DNA from: Polynucleobacter sp. | GTDB taxonomy: Bacteria > Pseudomonadota > Gammaproteobacteria > Burkholderiales > Burkholderiaceae | Reading direction: 5' to 3' | Length of the DNA: 33,283 nt | NCBI GenBank assembly: GCA_023253245.1 | Contig: JALRHB010000004.1 | Location: 1 to 33,283, forward strand | The notes under the pieces: generated by a model | What the model saw: only the letters and a program-made list of their open reading frames with translations | What the model was told of the DNA's origin: nothing | Database searches by the model: none | Position numbers and translations under genes: made by a program | Part shown: positions 13,185-22,851 of the stretch, piece by piece | How the letters are laid out: each line of letters starts with the position of its first letter | Position numbering within the stretch: the stretch's first letter is position 1

Positions 13185-15092
13185 ATGGTTTCCTTTAAAA
13201 AACCAAATCTCGATTCGTTTCAAGAGCGAATTCATATTGCAAGCATCTTTGTTACTTTCTGCTTTCTACTTTTGGTCACGCGCCTAGTATGGCTACAGCT
13301 TGTAAGCCACGGCAAATACGCTGTACTAGCTGAAAATAATCGTATTGCGATTGTTCCTGCGCCCGCCAACCGAGGTCTATTAATAGACCGCAATGGGATT
13401 GTCATTGGCCGAAATTACTCCGCACTTACTTTAGATATCAATGCGGAGGAGGTGAAGGGCAATATGGATGACTTGATCGATGAACTCTCTCAAATTGTCC
13501 AAATTTCTCCTAGAGATCGGCGTAATTTCAAGCGTTCGCTAGAAGATTCACGAAAAATGGGTACATTCCCCCTAAGGTCTATGCTTACCGAAACCGAAAC
13601 AGCCCGGTTTATGGCCAATCGTTATCGCTTTCCTGGGGTAGAAATCCGTGCTCGCAGCTTTCGTGAATACCCTTACAACGAATTGGCCTCTCATTTAATT
13701 GGCTATATTGGTCGCGTTTCGCAAAAGGACAGAGAGCGTATGCAGACCGAAATCGAGAATGCAAAGGCGGATGATCCAGATGCCTTGCAAGCCTCTTTTT
13801 TGCCAGGCATTCAATACGTAGGAAAAATTGGCTTGGAGCAAAGCTATGAATCAGTATTGCGAGGTACCCCTGGCTACGATCAAGTAGAAATCACTGCGGG
13901 CGGAAAACCAGTACGCACACTTTCAAGCTCTCCATCGATACCGGGAAAAAATGTCATTCTCTCCATCGATATCAAATTGCAATATTTAGTGGAGCAGTTA
14001 TATGGAAACTACCGAGGTGCATTTGTAGCAATTGAACCAGAGACTGGTGACATTCTTGCATTTGTCTCAAAGCCAAACTTTAATCCAAATGATTTTGTTG
14101 AAGGCATTGATGCGGTTACTTGGAAAGAGCTCAACGACTCGCCGCAAAAACCTCTCTATAACCGACCGCTTAAAGGTATTTATCCACCAGGATCAACCTA
14201 TAAACCTTTCATGGCGCTCGCAGCATTAGAGACAAATAAACGCACTCCATCACAAAGCATCTCGGATCCAGGCTATTTTGAGTTTGGAAATCATGTCTTC
14301 CGTGATGATAAAAAGGGTGGCCATGGCATTGTTGATATGCAAAAGTCGATTGTAGAGTCTTGTGACACCTATTACTACTTGCTTGCACGCGATATGGGCG
14401 TCAATATGATGCATGATTTTATGAAGCCATTTGGTTTCGGACAAATTACTGGCATCGATTTACAAGGCGAATCTAAGGGTGTTTTGCCATCTACAGAATG
14501 GAAAAAAAAGACCTTCAAGAAACCAGAGCAGCAAAAATGGTATGAAGGGGAAACCATTTCTCTTGGAATTGGTCAAGGCTATAACGCATTCACCATTTTG
14601 CAGTTAGCGCATGCCATGGCTAACCTAGCAAATAATGGCATTGTTATGAAACCCCATTTAGCAAAAGCGATCGAAGATCCGTTCACTCGTCAGCGCGCAT
14701 TAACTACGCCCAAAGAAAGTTATCGCATAGAACTAAAGCCTGAAAACATAGAAGTAATTAAGAAGGCGATGATTGAAGTGAATAACACTGGAACATCGGC
14801 ATCAATCTTTAAGGGCGCCAATTACCAAGCTGGCGGCAAGACCGGAACAGCACAGGTATTTAGTTTAAATTCCAAAGAATATCATCACGGATCTACTGCA
14901 GAGTTTTTACGTGACCATGCTTTGTATGTTGCTTTCGCGCCCGCTGAAAAACCAACCATTGTGATTGCTATGGTTGTCGAGAATGCAGGATTTGGCGCGC
15001 AATATGCTGCGCCGATTGCACGTAAAGCCTTAGATTTTTATATTGAAGGTAAATGGCCTAAGGAGGTTCCTGAATGGAAAAGAGCACCTTAG
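13185..15092 (+). CDS. mrdA: Penicillin-binding protein 2
   Basis: PPGSTYKPF (SxxK), KTGTAQ (KTG) motifs; mre operon. Confidence 0.96.
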   Translation: MVSFKKPNLDSFQERIHIASIFVTFCFLLLVTRLVWLQLVSHGKYAVLAENNRIAIVPAPANRGLLIDRNGIVIGRNYSALTLDINAEEVKGNMDDLIDELSQIVQISPRDRRNFKRSLEDSRKMGTFPLRSMLTETETARFMANRYRFPGVEIRARSFREYPYNELASHLIGYIGRVSQKDRERMQTEIENAKADDPDALQASFLPGIQYVGKIGLEQSYESVLRGTPGYDQVEITAGGKPVRTLSSSPSIPGKNVILSIDIKLQYLVEQLYGNYRGAFVAIEPETGDILAFVSKPNFNPNDFVEGIDAVTWKELNDSPQKPLYNRPLKGIYPPGSTYKPFMALAALETNKRTPSQSISDPGYFEFGNHVFRDDKKGGHGIVDMQKSIVESCDTYYYLLARDMGVNMMHDFMKPFGFGQITGIDLQGESKGVLPSTEWKKKTFKKPEQQKWYEGETISLGIGQGYNAFTILQLAHAMANLANNGIVMKPHLAKAIEDPFTRQRALTTPKESYRIELKPENIEVIKKAMIEVNNTGTSASIFKGANYQAGGKTGTAQVFSLNSKEYHHGSTAEFLRDHALYVAFAPAEKPTIVIAMVVENAGFGAQYAAPIARKALDFYIEGKWPKEVPEWKRAP

Positions 15093-16225
15093 GAAAATTT
15101 AAAAAAATATTTTTTGCAATTTTTAGCGGTCTCGATCGCCAGCTAGGCCTTATTTTGCTTGCTTTAGCGACAGTTGGCTTTCTTACTTTTTTATCGGCTA
15201 GCCAAAATACTCCCGTGCAATTTGAAGACGAACTTCGTAACTTAGCACTGTCATTCATGGTGATGTGGGTGGTATCTCGCATTCCCCCAAAGTGGTTAGA
15301 AATAGGTGCCGCTTGGATTTATGGTCTAGGTGTTGCTTTACTTATTGCGGTAGCCGTTTTTGGCTTAATTAAAAAAGGTGCGCGTCGGTGGCTGAACATT
15401 GGCTTTGTTATTCAGCCCTCTGAGCTTATGAAAATTGCGATGCCATTAATGCTGGCATGGTACTTTCAAAAACGTGAAGGCATTCAAAAGTCTTGGGACT
15501 ATGCTGTAGCGGCAATCATTCTTGGAATTCCTGTTTTGCTGATTGCTCGTCAACCAGATTTGGGAACCTCATTGCTCGTTTTTGCTGCGGGGATGTATGT
15601 CATTATTCTTGCTGGCCTTCCTTGGAAATGGATTTTGCCATTTATTGCATTAGGAGCACTTGGAATAATTTTGATTGTTATTTTTGGCAGCAGCATTTGC
15701 GCGCAAGATGTTGTCTGGCCATTTGTACATAGCTATCAAAAGCATCGAGTATGCACATTGCTTGATCCAAGCAGTGATCCTCTTGGAAAAGGTTTTCACA
15801 CTATTCAATCGATGATTGCTATTGGATCAGGTGGTTTTTTTGGCAAAGGCTGGTTTCAAGGAACACAAACGCACCTCGAATTTATTCCGGAAAAGCATAC
15901 GGACTTTATTTTTGCTGTCTACTCAGAGGAGTTTGGACTTGTTGGGAATATCATTTTGCTAGCACTCTTTTTTGCGCTCATCAAAAGAGGTTTGGCAATT
16001 TCTGCAAGCGCGCCCAATTTATTCACTCGACTACTAGGTGCTTCAGTAACCTTAATTTTCTTTACTTATGCTTTTGTCAATATTGGCATGGTAAGCGGCT
16101 TATTACCTGTGGTGGGTGTCCCGTTACCATTTATTAGCTATGGTGGTACGGCCCTAGTAACACTCGGATTTGGGGCGGGTATTTTAATGAGCATCCATCG
16201 TCATCGACGTCTTGTACAGAGCTAG
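15074..16225 (+). CDS. rodA: Rod shape-determining protein RodA (SEDS glycosyltransferase)
   Basis: SEDS topology, RRWLNIGFVIQPSELMKIAMP, EKHTDFIFAVYSEEFGLVG, GVPLPFISYGGTALVTLG. Confidence 0.96.
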   Translation: MEKSTLGKFKKIFFAIFSGLDRQLGLILLALATVGFLTFLSASQNTPVQFEDELRNLALSFMVMWVVSRIPPKWLEIGAAWIYGLGVALLIAVAVFGLIKKGARRWLNIGFVIQPSELMKIAMPLMLAWYFQKREGIQKSWDYAVAAIILGIPVLLIARQPDLGTSLLVFAAGMYVIILAGLPWKWILPFIALGALGIILIVIFGSSICAQDVVWPFVHSYQKHRVCTLLDPSSDPLGKGFHTIQSMIAIGSGGFFGKGWFQGTQTHLEFIPEKHTDFIFAVYSEEFGLVGNIILLALFFALIKRGLAISASAPNLFTRLLGASVTLIFFTYAFVNIGMVSGLLPVVGVPLPFISYGGTALVTLGFGAGILMSIHRHRRLVQS

Positions 16226-16249
16226 ATCAACCAAACTGACCTTGGATAA

Positions 16250-16281
16250 ATAAAAAAGCCCGGCATGCCGGGCTTTTTTAT
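16250..16281. terminator. Bidirectional rho-independent terminator between convergent rodA and HU
   Basis: Perfect 32-bp palindrome ATAAAAAAGCCCGGCATGCCGGGCTTTTTTAT. Confidence 0.92.
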
Positions 16282-16295
16282 CAACAATGCAAGAA

Positions 16296-16580
16296 TTACT
16301 TCTTACGCTTGTTTACTGAATCTTTAAATGCTTTGCCAGCAGAAAACTTAACAGTTTTAGCAGCAGCAATTTTGAGTGGCTCGCCAGTTTTTGGGTTACG
16401 ACCCATACGCGCAGCGCGCTTACCAGAAGCGAAAGTACCGAAGCCGATCAGTTGTACTGAATCGCCTTTAGTAACAGCCTTAATGATTTGCTCAATCGCA
16501 GAATTCAATGCAAATTCAGCTTTGGCTTTTGAGATCTCAGCATCGTCAGCAATTGCTGCGATTAGTTCTGCTTTGTTCAA
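16296..16580 (-). CDS. hup: DNA-binding protein HU (TTG start)
   Basis: [25 protein letters not shown]...[41 protein letters not shown] supports a TTG start at 16580 rather than the track ATG at 16616. Confidence 0.93.
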   Translation of the reverse strand: MNKAELIAAIADDAEISKAKAEFALNSAIEQIIKAVTKGDSVQLIGFGTFASGKRAARMGRNPKTGEPLKIAAAKTVKFSAGKAFKDSVNKRKK

Positions 16581-16692
16581 GTGAAGCTCCTTATATATAT
16601 TGATGTCAGCGCACATTACGCTTACATGATTTTAACCACAAAAAATTACAAAAATAAAGCTGCATCACAGCAAATTTATTCATATCATCTCA

Positions 16693-17058
16693 TTAATCTT
16701 CCAAAACAGTAATATTCGATACAAAGTACTCTGTATCTCCAAAGCAGGTGGTTGGCAAACCAATATGCTGGTCATAGGAAAGAGATACCTTTTTCCCTAA
16801 ATTAGCGTTGATTTTTTGAGCAACCGCATCTTCTCGTACGGTAAAAAAGAACTTTTCGGACATTGTTCCCGGCATAGAAACCATGGCCAACTCCCCCTCC
16901 CAGGTTTTGCAAACAAACCCCCGGTGTGAAAATTTTTGCACATATCCTGCGCGCTCACCATTTCCATAGCTCCAATTAAGCATAATCCAGGTATAGCCAG
17001 CAAGGCTGGCAAAGCCAATTACTAGAAGGCTAAGTAGCCATTTCACGAATCCATTCAT
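16693..17058 (-). CDS. Conserved hypothetical membrane-anchored protein
   Basis: Single N-terminal TM followed by soluble domain; intact ORF. Confidence 0.7.
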   Translation of the reverse strand: MNGFVKWLLSLLVIGFASLAGYTWIMLNWSYGNGERAGYVQKFSHRGFVCKTWEGELAMVSMPGTMSEKFFFTVREDAVAQKINANLGKKVSLSYDQHIGLPTTCFGDTEYFVSNITVLED

Positions 17059-17218
17059 GGTTTTCCTTAATACCCCGCTTTAAGCCCCGATTAGGTGCAT
17101 TTATTTAAGCTTGCTTTAACGAATAAGCAGTATAGGGGGTAAATGATCACAAAAATAGTGAGGTTTCTGGCCTGCAGGCAAACTAAAATATTAGTGTTAA
17201 CGCTAATCGGTAAATTTT

Positions 17219-18121
17219 ATGGAAGTTCGACACCTAATATTTTTAATATTTGTTCTGTCTGCGATCTATGTCTATTACAGGGGTAGGGTCAGATTTGGTA
17301 TCGTACGCTCTCTCACAGACTACCAAGTTCTTTTGGCACCAATTAACAGCCTTCTCTACCTTTTCTCCAAAACTAAAGCGGGGGCCTTTATTCCCGTAAA
17401 AGAATTTCCTGAAATGCAGATCCTCCAAGATAACTGGCAAATTATTCGAGATGAGGCATTAGCCTTAAATGCTGATGGCGCGATTGCCGCTGCAACTGGT
17501 TATAACGACATCGGCTTTAATTCTTTCTTTAGAACTGGATGGAAGCGCTTTCACCTCTACTGGTATGGGAAAGAAATGCCCTCGGCACAGGCCAATTGTC
17601 CTAAAACAGTTGCACTACTAAAATCAATTCCATCTGTTAAAGCAGCCATGTTCGCCTCCCTTCCACCTGGTGCTACTCTCGTGCGACACCGCGACCCTTA
17701 TGCAGGATCTTTGCGTTATCACATAGGCCTTCTCACCCCAAATGATCCGAAATGCTTTATTGACGTTGATGGGGAACGCTATTACTGGAAAGATGGCGAA
17801 CCTGTAATGTTTGATGAAACTTACATTCATTACGCAGCCAATGAAACTGAGCATCAACGTATCGTCCTCTTTTGCGATGTAGAGCGCCCTGTTTATACAA
17901 AAACTGTGCAACTTTTTAATCGCTGGTTTGGTCGGCATGTCATGAGCGCAGCATCATCACAAAATGTTGAGGGCGAACAAGTGGGCTTTGTTAATGTGCT
18001 CTTTAAATATTTTTACCATTTAAGAGCACAAGCAAAAAAATTGAAAGCAACCCATCGTCAGGTCTACTACATTGGGAAATGGGCGCTAATTTTAGGAATT
18101 TTATGGGCAATATTTTGGTAA
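17219..18121 (+). CDS. lpxO: LpxO-like aspartyl/asparaginyl beta-hydroxylase (lipid A 2-hydroxylase family)
   Basis: PGATLVRHRDPYAGSLRYHIGLLTP (HxD) and EHQRIVLFCDVERP; terminal TM segments. Confidence 0.82.
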   Translation: MEVRHLIFLIFVLSAIYVYYRGRVRFGIVRSLTDYQVLLAPINSLLYLFSKTKAGAFIPVKEFPEMQILQDNWQIIRDEALALNADGAIAAATGYNDIGFNSFFRTGWKRFHLYWYGKEMPSAQANCPKTVALLKSIPSVKAAMFASLPPGATLVRHRDPYAGSLRYHIGLLTPNDPKCFIDVDGERYYWKDGEPVMFDETYIHYAANETEHQRIVLFCDVERPVYTKTVQLFNRWFGRHVMSAASSQNVEGEQVGFVNVLFKYFYHLRAQAKKLKATHRQVYYIGKWALILGILWAIFW

Positions 18122-18122
18122 T

Positions 18123-18419
18123 TTAAAAGCTGAGTACTTCCATAATTTGTTCTGGGGTGATTGAACCCAAAATCTCAAGTCTCTTTTTTCGACTAGTTTG
18201 GCCGGAAAGAAATTGAATTTGCTTTTGTGGAACTTTTAGTTTTTTTGAAAGCCAAGCCAGCAACATTTCATTTGCCTTATTATCAGCAGCAATCGCCTGC
18301 AGAGAAATCTTTAAACACCCATCATGCAAACCCACTATTTTGGTTTGCTTTGCGCCAGGTTGACAGTACAGGCTAAGCACAATTCCTGTAGGGGTTTGTT
18401 TTAACCAATTCACTATCAT
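18123..18419 (-). CDS. DUF167 / YggU family protein
   Basis: LSLYCQPGAKQTKIVGLHDGCLKISLQA...ANEMLLAWLSKKLKVP. Confidence 0.88.
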   Translation of the reverse strand: MIVNWLKQTPTGIVLSLYCQPGAKQTKIVGLHDGCLKISLQAIAADNKANEMLLAWLSKKLKVPQKQIQFLSGQTSRKKRLEILGSITPEQIMEVLSF

Positions 18420-18441
18420 TAAAGTCCTTTAAACTAAGGGC

Positions 18442-19107
18442 ATGATAACGAAAAACTCTAGCGCACTTGAACAATTATTTGCCAATAATCGTTCTTGGGC
18501 AGAGGCAATGGTTGCCGAAGATCCACAGTTCTTTAAGCGCTTACTTTCACAACAGGCCCCTGAGTACCTTTGGATTGGTTGCGCAGACAGTCGTGTACCC
18601 GCCAATGATATTGTTAACTTACTGCCAGGGGAATTATTTGTTCATCGCAATATTGCCAACGTAGTAGTGCATACCGATTTGAATTGCTTATCTGTCATTC
18701 AATTTGCGATTGACTTACTAAAGGTAAAACATATTTTGGTAGTAGGGCACTATGGCTGCTCCGGTGTTCATGCTGCTATGACCGATAAACGCGTTGGTCT
18801 TGCTGATAATTGGTTGCGTCATGTCAAAGATGTTCATCAAAAACATGAACGCTATCTTGGAGAAATCATTCCAAGCCCAAGAAGACATGATCGCTTGTGC
18901 GAACTTAATGTGATTGAACAAGTAGTCAATGTGTGCGAAACCACCATCGTGCAAGATGCTTGGGCAAGAGGCCAAGATCTTACTGTGCATGGCTGGACAT
19001 ATCGACTCGAGACAGGCCTAGTGAATGACTTGGGTATGTCTATTAGCTCGCCAGAAGAAATGAATGTCAGATACGCCAAATCTCTCTCGCGCTATGACGC
19101 TGAATAA
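18442..19107 (+). CDS. can: Beta-class carbonic anhydrase
   Basis: WIGCADSRVPAN, VVGHYGCSGVHAA zinc-ligand motifs. Confidence 0.95.
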   Translation: MITKNSSALEQLFANNRSWAEAMVAEDPQFFKRLLSQQAPEYLWIGCADSRVPANDIVNLLPGELFVHRNIANVVVHTDLNCLSVIQFAIDLLKVKHILVVGHYGCSGVHAAMTDKRVGLADNWLRHVKDVHQKHERYLGEIIPSPRRHDRLCELNVIEQVVNVCETTIVQDAWARGQDLTVHGWTYRLETGLVNDLGMSISSPEEMNVRYAKSLSRYDAE

Positions 19108-19115
19108 TTTCGGTC

Positions 19116-20003
19116 TTGTTAAAAAAACTATCTAATTATTCTGGGGTTGCTCTTCTCAGAGCGCTCGCATCACTTCCGTATAAAACTCTGATTACGATTG
19201 GCTATGGCTTGGGTTGGCTCGCTGCCCACATTCCCTCCGAACGCAATCGTGTTGTTAAAAAAAATCTTCAACTATGTTTTCCCGAGTTAGATAGCTTAGA
19301 AATTGATCAGCTCAGAAAACAACATTGGCGACTTCTTGGGAGAAGCTTGGTTGAGAAAAGCATCATTTGGCTTGGTAGCAAGAAGCAACTAGAAGAGATG
19401 ATTGAAGTGCATTCAGAGATAGACCTGACAGATAGAAAACCAAGGATATTGGTCAATATGCACTTCATTGGTATTGAAGGCAGCATTATCCTAAGCGCAC
19501 TCTCCCAAGAGAAGGGGTGGCCAAGAACCTCAGGCTTTTTTCAAAGAATGAAAAATCCTTTTTTTAACCGCAAAATTATCGAGTGGCGCAATCGATTTGG
19601 AGGTAACTCTATTGATCGTCAAGGAAATCTTCTTGAGTTAATTAGAGAAATTCGTAAAGGTAGCTTTATCATCATTGCACCAGATATTGATCTCGGGCTC
19701 AAAGATTCAACCTTTGTTCCTTTTTTTGATATTCAAACCAATACTATTACGGCTGTTTCTAGGATCGCCAAAATCACAAACGCACAAGTTTGTATGATGA
19801 TTACCACTCTAAAGAAAGATGAGGCGGGATATCTTTGCTCAATTAGCAAGCCATTAGAAAATTTTCCTACCGATGACCCTCAGGCTGATACTGCCAGACT
19901 TAATCAAATTTTTGAAAAAGAAATCCGCTTACGTCCAGCCGAATATTATTGGGTACACAAACGATTTAAGAATCGTCCATTTAACGAAGCAAATCCTTAC
20001 TAG
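19116..20003 (+). CDS. Lipid A biosynthesis acyltransferase (LpxL/HtrB family), TTG start
   Basis: NMHFIGIEGS (HX4E catalytic motif), NRVVKKNLQLCFPEL, APDIDLGLKDSTFVPFF. Confidence 0.88.
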   Translation: MLKKLSNYSGVALLRALASLPYKTLITIGYGLGWLAAHIPSERNRVVKKNLQLCFPELDSLEIDQLRKQHWRLLGRSLVEKSIIWLGSKKQLEEMIEVHSEIDLTDRKPRILVNMHFIGIEGSIILSALSQEKGWPRTSGFFQRMKNPFFNRKIIEWRNRFGGNSIDRQGNLLELIREIRKGSFIIIAPDIDLGLKDSTFVPFFDIQTNTITAVSRIAKITNAQVCMMITTLKKDEAGYLCSISKPLENFPTDDPQADTARLNQIFEKEIRLRPAEYYWVHKRFKNRPFNEANPY

Positions 20004-20030
20004 CCATAAATGAATTAATTCCTACATAAT

Positions 20031-20774
20031 GTGGTGATGGAAGAAAAAATTCGCATCTCTAAACTGCTATCAGAATTGGGTCTATGCTCTCGCCGTGAAG
20101 CTGACTCATATATTGAGCAAGGCTTGGTGACAGTAGATGGTGTGGTCGTAAACGAACTGGGCTCTCGCGCATTTCGGCATCAAAAAATAGAGCTGCAATC
20201 GGGTGCCAAAGCACAACAAGCTTCTAGGGTGACTGTTATTTTGAATAAGCCCGTGGGGTATATCTCTCATTATGATGATGAGCAAGAATATCGACCAGCA
20301 GCCTCACTCATAACACCAGAGAACTACTTTTCTAGCCCCCTGGATAAAGGGCGAAACCCGCGCTTCAATACCAAAGGCTTGGCTCCTGCTGGTCGTCTAG
20401 ATATTGACTCTACAGGTATGTTAGTTCTAACTCAAGATGGGCGAATTGCCAAACTACTTATCGGCGAAAACAGTCCCATTGAAAAAGAATATCTTGTCCG
20501 GGTTGAGGGCGCACTCTCTTTTGCTGATTTAGATCGGTTACGGCATGGTCTTGAGCTTGATGGGCTAGCCTTAAAGCCAGCCCAAGTCAGTTGGCAGAAT
20601 GAAGATCAACTCCGATTTGTGTTACGCGAGGGACGTAAGCGTCAAATTCGTAGAATGTGTGAGATGGTTGGGCTCAAGGTTTTAGGCTTAAAGCGTGTTC
20701 GCATGGGACGGATTTCGCTTGGAGCCCTGCCACCGGGCAAATGGCGCTTTCTTAGGCCTGAGGAACAGTTTTAA
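20031..20774 (+). CDS. rRNA pseudouridine synthase (RluB/E/F family)
   Basis: S4-domain N-terminus [32 protein letters not shown]; likely start ATG at 20037. Confidence 0.9.
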   Translation: MVMEEKIRISKLLSELGLCSRREADSYIEQGLVTVDGVVVNELGSRAFRHQKIELQSGAKAQQASRVTVILNKPVGYISHYDDEQEYRPAASLITPENYFSSPLDKGRNPRFNTKGLAPAGRLDIDSTGMLVLTQDGRIAKLLIGENSPIEKEYLVRVEGALSFADLDRLRHGLELDGLALKPAQVSWQNEDQLRFVLREGRKRQIRRMCEMVGLKVLGLKRVRMGRISLGALPPGKWRFLRPEEQF

Positions 20775-20788
20775 GCTTTTCCCCCGCT

Positions 20789-20794
20789 TATAAT
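20789..20794 (+). promoter_or_regulatory. Candidate -10 element for prfC
   Basis: Perfect TATAAT 25 bp upstream of the candidate AUU start; -35 match is weak. Confidence 0.4.
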
Positions 20795-20818
20795 CCAGTC
20801 TATTCAAATAGGCTCAGA

Positions 20819-22453
20819 ATTACCATCGATACCATCACCTCCAGCACTCCCGGCGCAGAAGTCTTAAGACGTCGTAGCTTTGCCATCATCTCCCATCCGG
20901 ATGCAGGTAAAACTACGCTTACTGAAAAATTACTCCTTTACGCTGGTGCCATTCAAATTGCTGGCAGTGTTAAAGCTCGCAAAGCCAGTAGACATGCGAC
21001 TTCAGACTGGATGGAAATTGAAAAGCAGCGCGGAATTTCTGTTGCTAGCTCCGTAATGCAGATGGAATATCGTGATTGCATTATTAATTTGCTCGATACC
21101 CCAGGCCACCAAGATTTCTCTGAAGATACTTATCGCGTTCTCACAGCCGTAGACTCAGCCCTAATGGTAATTGACGCGGCCAATGGTGTTGAATCACAAA
21201 CCCTGCGCTTGCTTGAGGTATGTCGTGCCCGCAACACTCCCATTGTTACTTTTATTAACAAAATGGATCGCGAAGTTAAACCACCCATGGAGTTGATGGA
21301 TGAAATTGAATCCGCTCTTGGAATCGAAGTGGTTCCATTTACTTGGCCAGTAGGCATGGGTAAGTCATTCGCTGGAGTAATTGATATTGCCAACTCTCAA
21401 ATGCGGATGTTTAAAGCGGGCGAAGATCGTGTGACAGAAAACTCACATGCGATAGTGGATGTGAATGATCCGGCCCTCAAAGAGCGCCTTGGGGCAGATC
21501 TGGAAAATGCCTTGGCTGCGGTCGATCTCATTAAAAACGCAATGCCTGCTTTTAACAAAGAAGCATTTTTAGCAGGGCATCAATCTCCTGTATTTTTTGG
21601 CTCTGCTATTAATAATTTTGGTGTACGTGAAATTCTGAATACTTTAGTTGAGTTGGCGCCATCACCCGGATCACGCAAAGCCTTACAACGCGAAGTGAGC
21701 CCAGCAGAAAATAAATTCTCAGCAGTAGTATTCAAAATTCAAGCCAATATGGATCCGGCTCATCGAGATCGTGTAGCCTTTTTACGTATCTGCTCAGGCC
21801 ACTTTCAGCGTGGCATGAAACTCAAAATTTGTCGCAATGGCAAAGAGGTGCGCACCAATAACGCACTCTCTTTTCTATCTCAAAGACGCGACATCTTAGA
21901 TGAAGCATTTCCCGGTGACATCATTGGATTGCCAAATCATGGGCTCTTAAGGCTAGGTGATACGCTAACTGAGGGTGAGCAACTCCAATTTACCGGCCTA
22001 CCTTTCTTCGCCCCCGAGATTTTCCGCATGGTCGAATCTGCCGATCCATTACGCTCCAAACAATTACGAACTGGCTTAATGCAGCTAGGAGAAGAAGGTG
22101 CTATTCAAGTATTTCGTCCGATGACGGGTGGCACGATGCTCCTTGGAGCTTTTGGGCAACTGCAGTTTGAAGTTGTGAGCCACCGTTTGCAAACTGAGTA
22201 TGGGGCTGAGGTTCGCCTGCTACCTGCACGCTATAACTTAGCTCGTTGGGTTAGCTCTGATGATCCCGTTGCCCTAAAGAAATTCATCCAAGAAAATATT
22301 CACCGTATGGCTGAAGATGTTGTAGGAGCCCCGGTATTTCTAGCCTCCCATAAGTCAGAGCTCGACGTTGCTCAGCAACGCTGGGAATCTATTCAATTCC
22401 ATGCATTACGAGAGCATGCAGGCTTAATTTACCAGTCTGATCTAGCTGGTTAA
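20819..22453 (+). CDS. prfC: Peptide chain release factor 3 with probable non-canonical AUU start
   Basis: Frame continues upstream of the track ATG: ITIDTITSSTPGAEVLRRRSFAIISHPDAGKTTLTEKLLLYAGAIQIAGSVKARKASRHATSDWM...; no ATG/GTG/TTG/CTG between the in-frame TGA at 20759 and ATG 21011. Confidence 0.9.
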   Translation: MTIDTITSSTPGAEVLRRRSFAIISHPDAGKTTLTEKLLLYAGAIQIAGSVKARKASRHATSDWMEIEKQRGISVASSVMQMEYRDCIINLLDTPGHQDFSEDTYRVLTAVDSALMVIDAANGVESQTLRLLEVCRARNTPIVTFINKMDREVKPPMELMDEIESALGIEVVPFTWPVGMGKSFAGVIDIANSQMRMFKAGEDRVTENSHAIVDVNDPALKERLGADLENALAAVDLIKNAMPAFNKEAFLAGHQSPVFFGSAINNFGVREILNTLVELAPSPGSRKALQREVSPAENKFSAVVFKIQANMDPAHRDRVAFLRICSGHFQRGMKLKICRNGKEVRTNNALSFLSQRRDILDEAFPGDIIGLPNHGLLRLGDTLTEGEQLQFTGLPFFAPEIFRMVESADPLRSKQLRTGLMQLGEEGAIQVFRPMTGGTMLLGAFGQLQFEVVSHRLQTEYGAEVRLLPARYNLARWVSSDDPVALKKFIQENIHRMAEDVVGAPVFLASHKSELDVAQQRWESIQFHALREHAGLIYQSDLAG

Positions 22454-22454
22454 T

Positions 22455-22715
22455 TTAACGCAAATTTAATTTCGGGTAGTTGCAATCAAATACTGCAACT
22501 AAAGATGTATCACTCTTTCTAAAGCTGGCAGTTTTTCCATACTGAGCACAATAGGCATTTGCTTTTTGGGTCAGAGATTCAATTGAATCGCCATCGCTAT
22601 TCAAAAAGGTTACATGGTTCGAATCTGATGCATCGGTATATACCGCTGCACAGCCAACTAGGAAAAACACAGTGAAAAACAAGCATCGCACCAATTGATT
22701 CATTAACACCCTCAT
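22455..22715 (-). CDS. Small putative lipoprotein
   Basis: Signal peptide with lipobox FLVGC; start may be MNQLVR at 22703. Confidence 0.7.
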   Translation of the reverse strand: MRVLMNQLVRCLFFTVFFLVGCAAVYTDASDSNHVTFLNSDGDSIESLTQKANAYCAQYGKTASFRKSDTSLVAVFDCNYPKLNLR

Positions 22716-22851
22716 TAAAAAATTAATTATGTCTAAATCATAATGTCTGCTGCGCCAAATGCCTTATTGAATATGTGATTACCATTCCTTGGCGCATAAG
22801 TTGGCTTTCAAAGCCAAACTCTAGTGAAATTTTTTATGCAATACTAGACAG

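Noticed and set aside
21011-22453. Track start of prfC at ATG 21011
   Set aside because: This would delete the RF3 P-loop (HPDAGKTT), which is encoded in the same open frame upstream.
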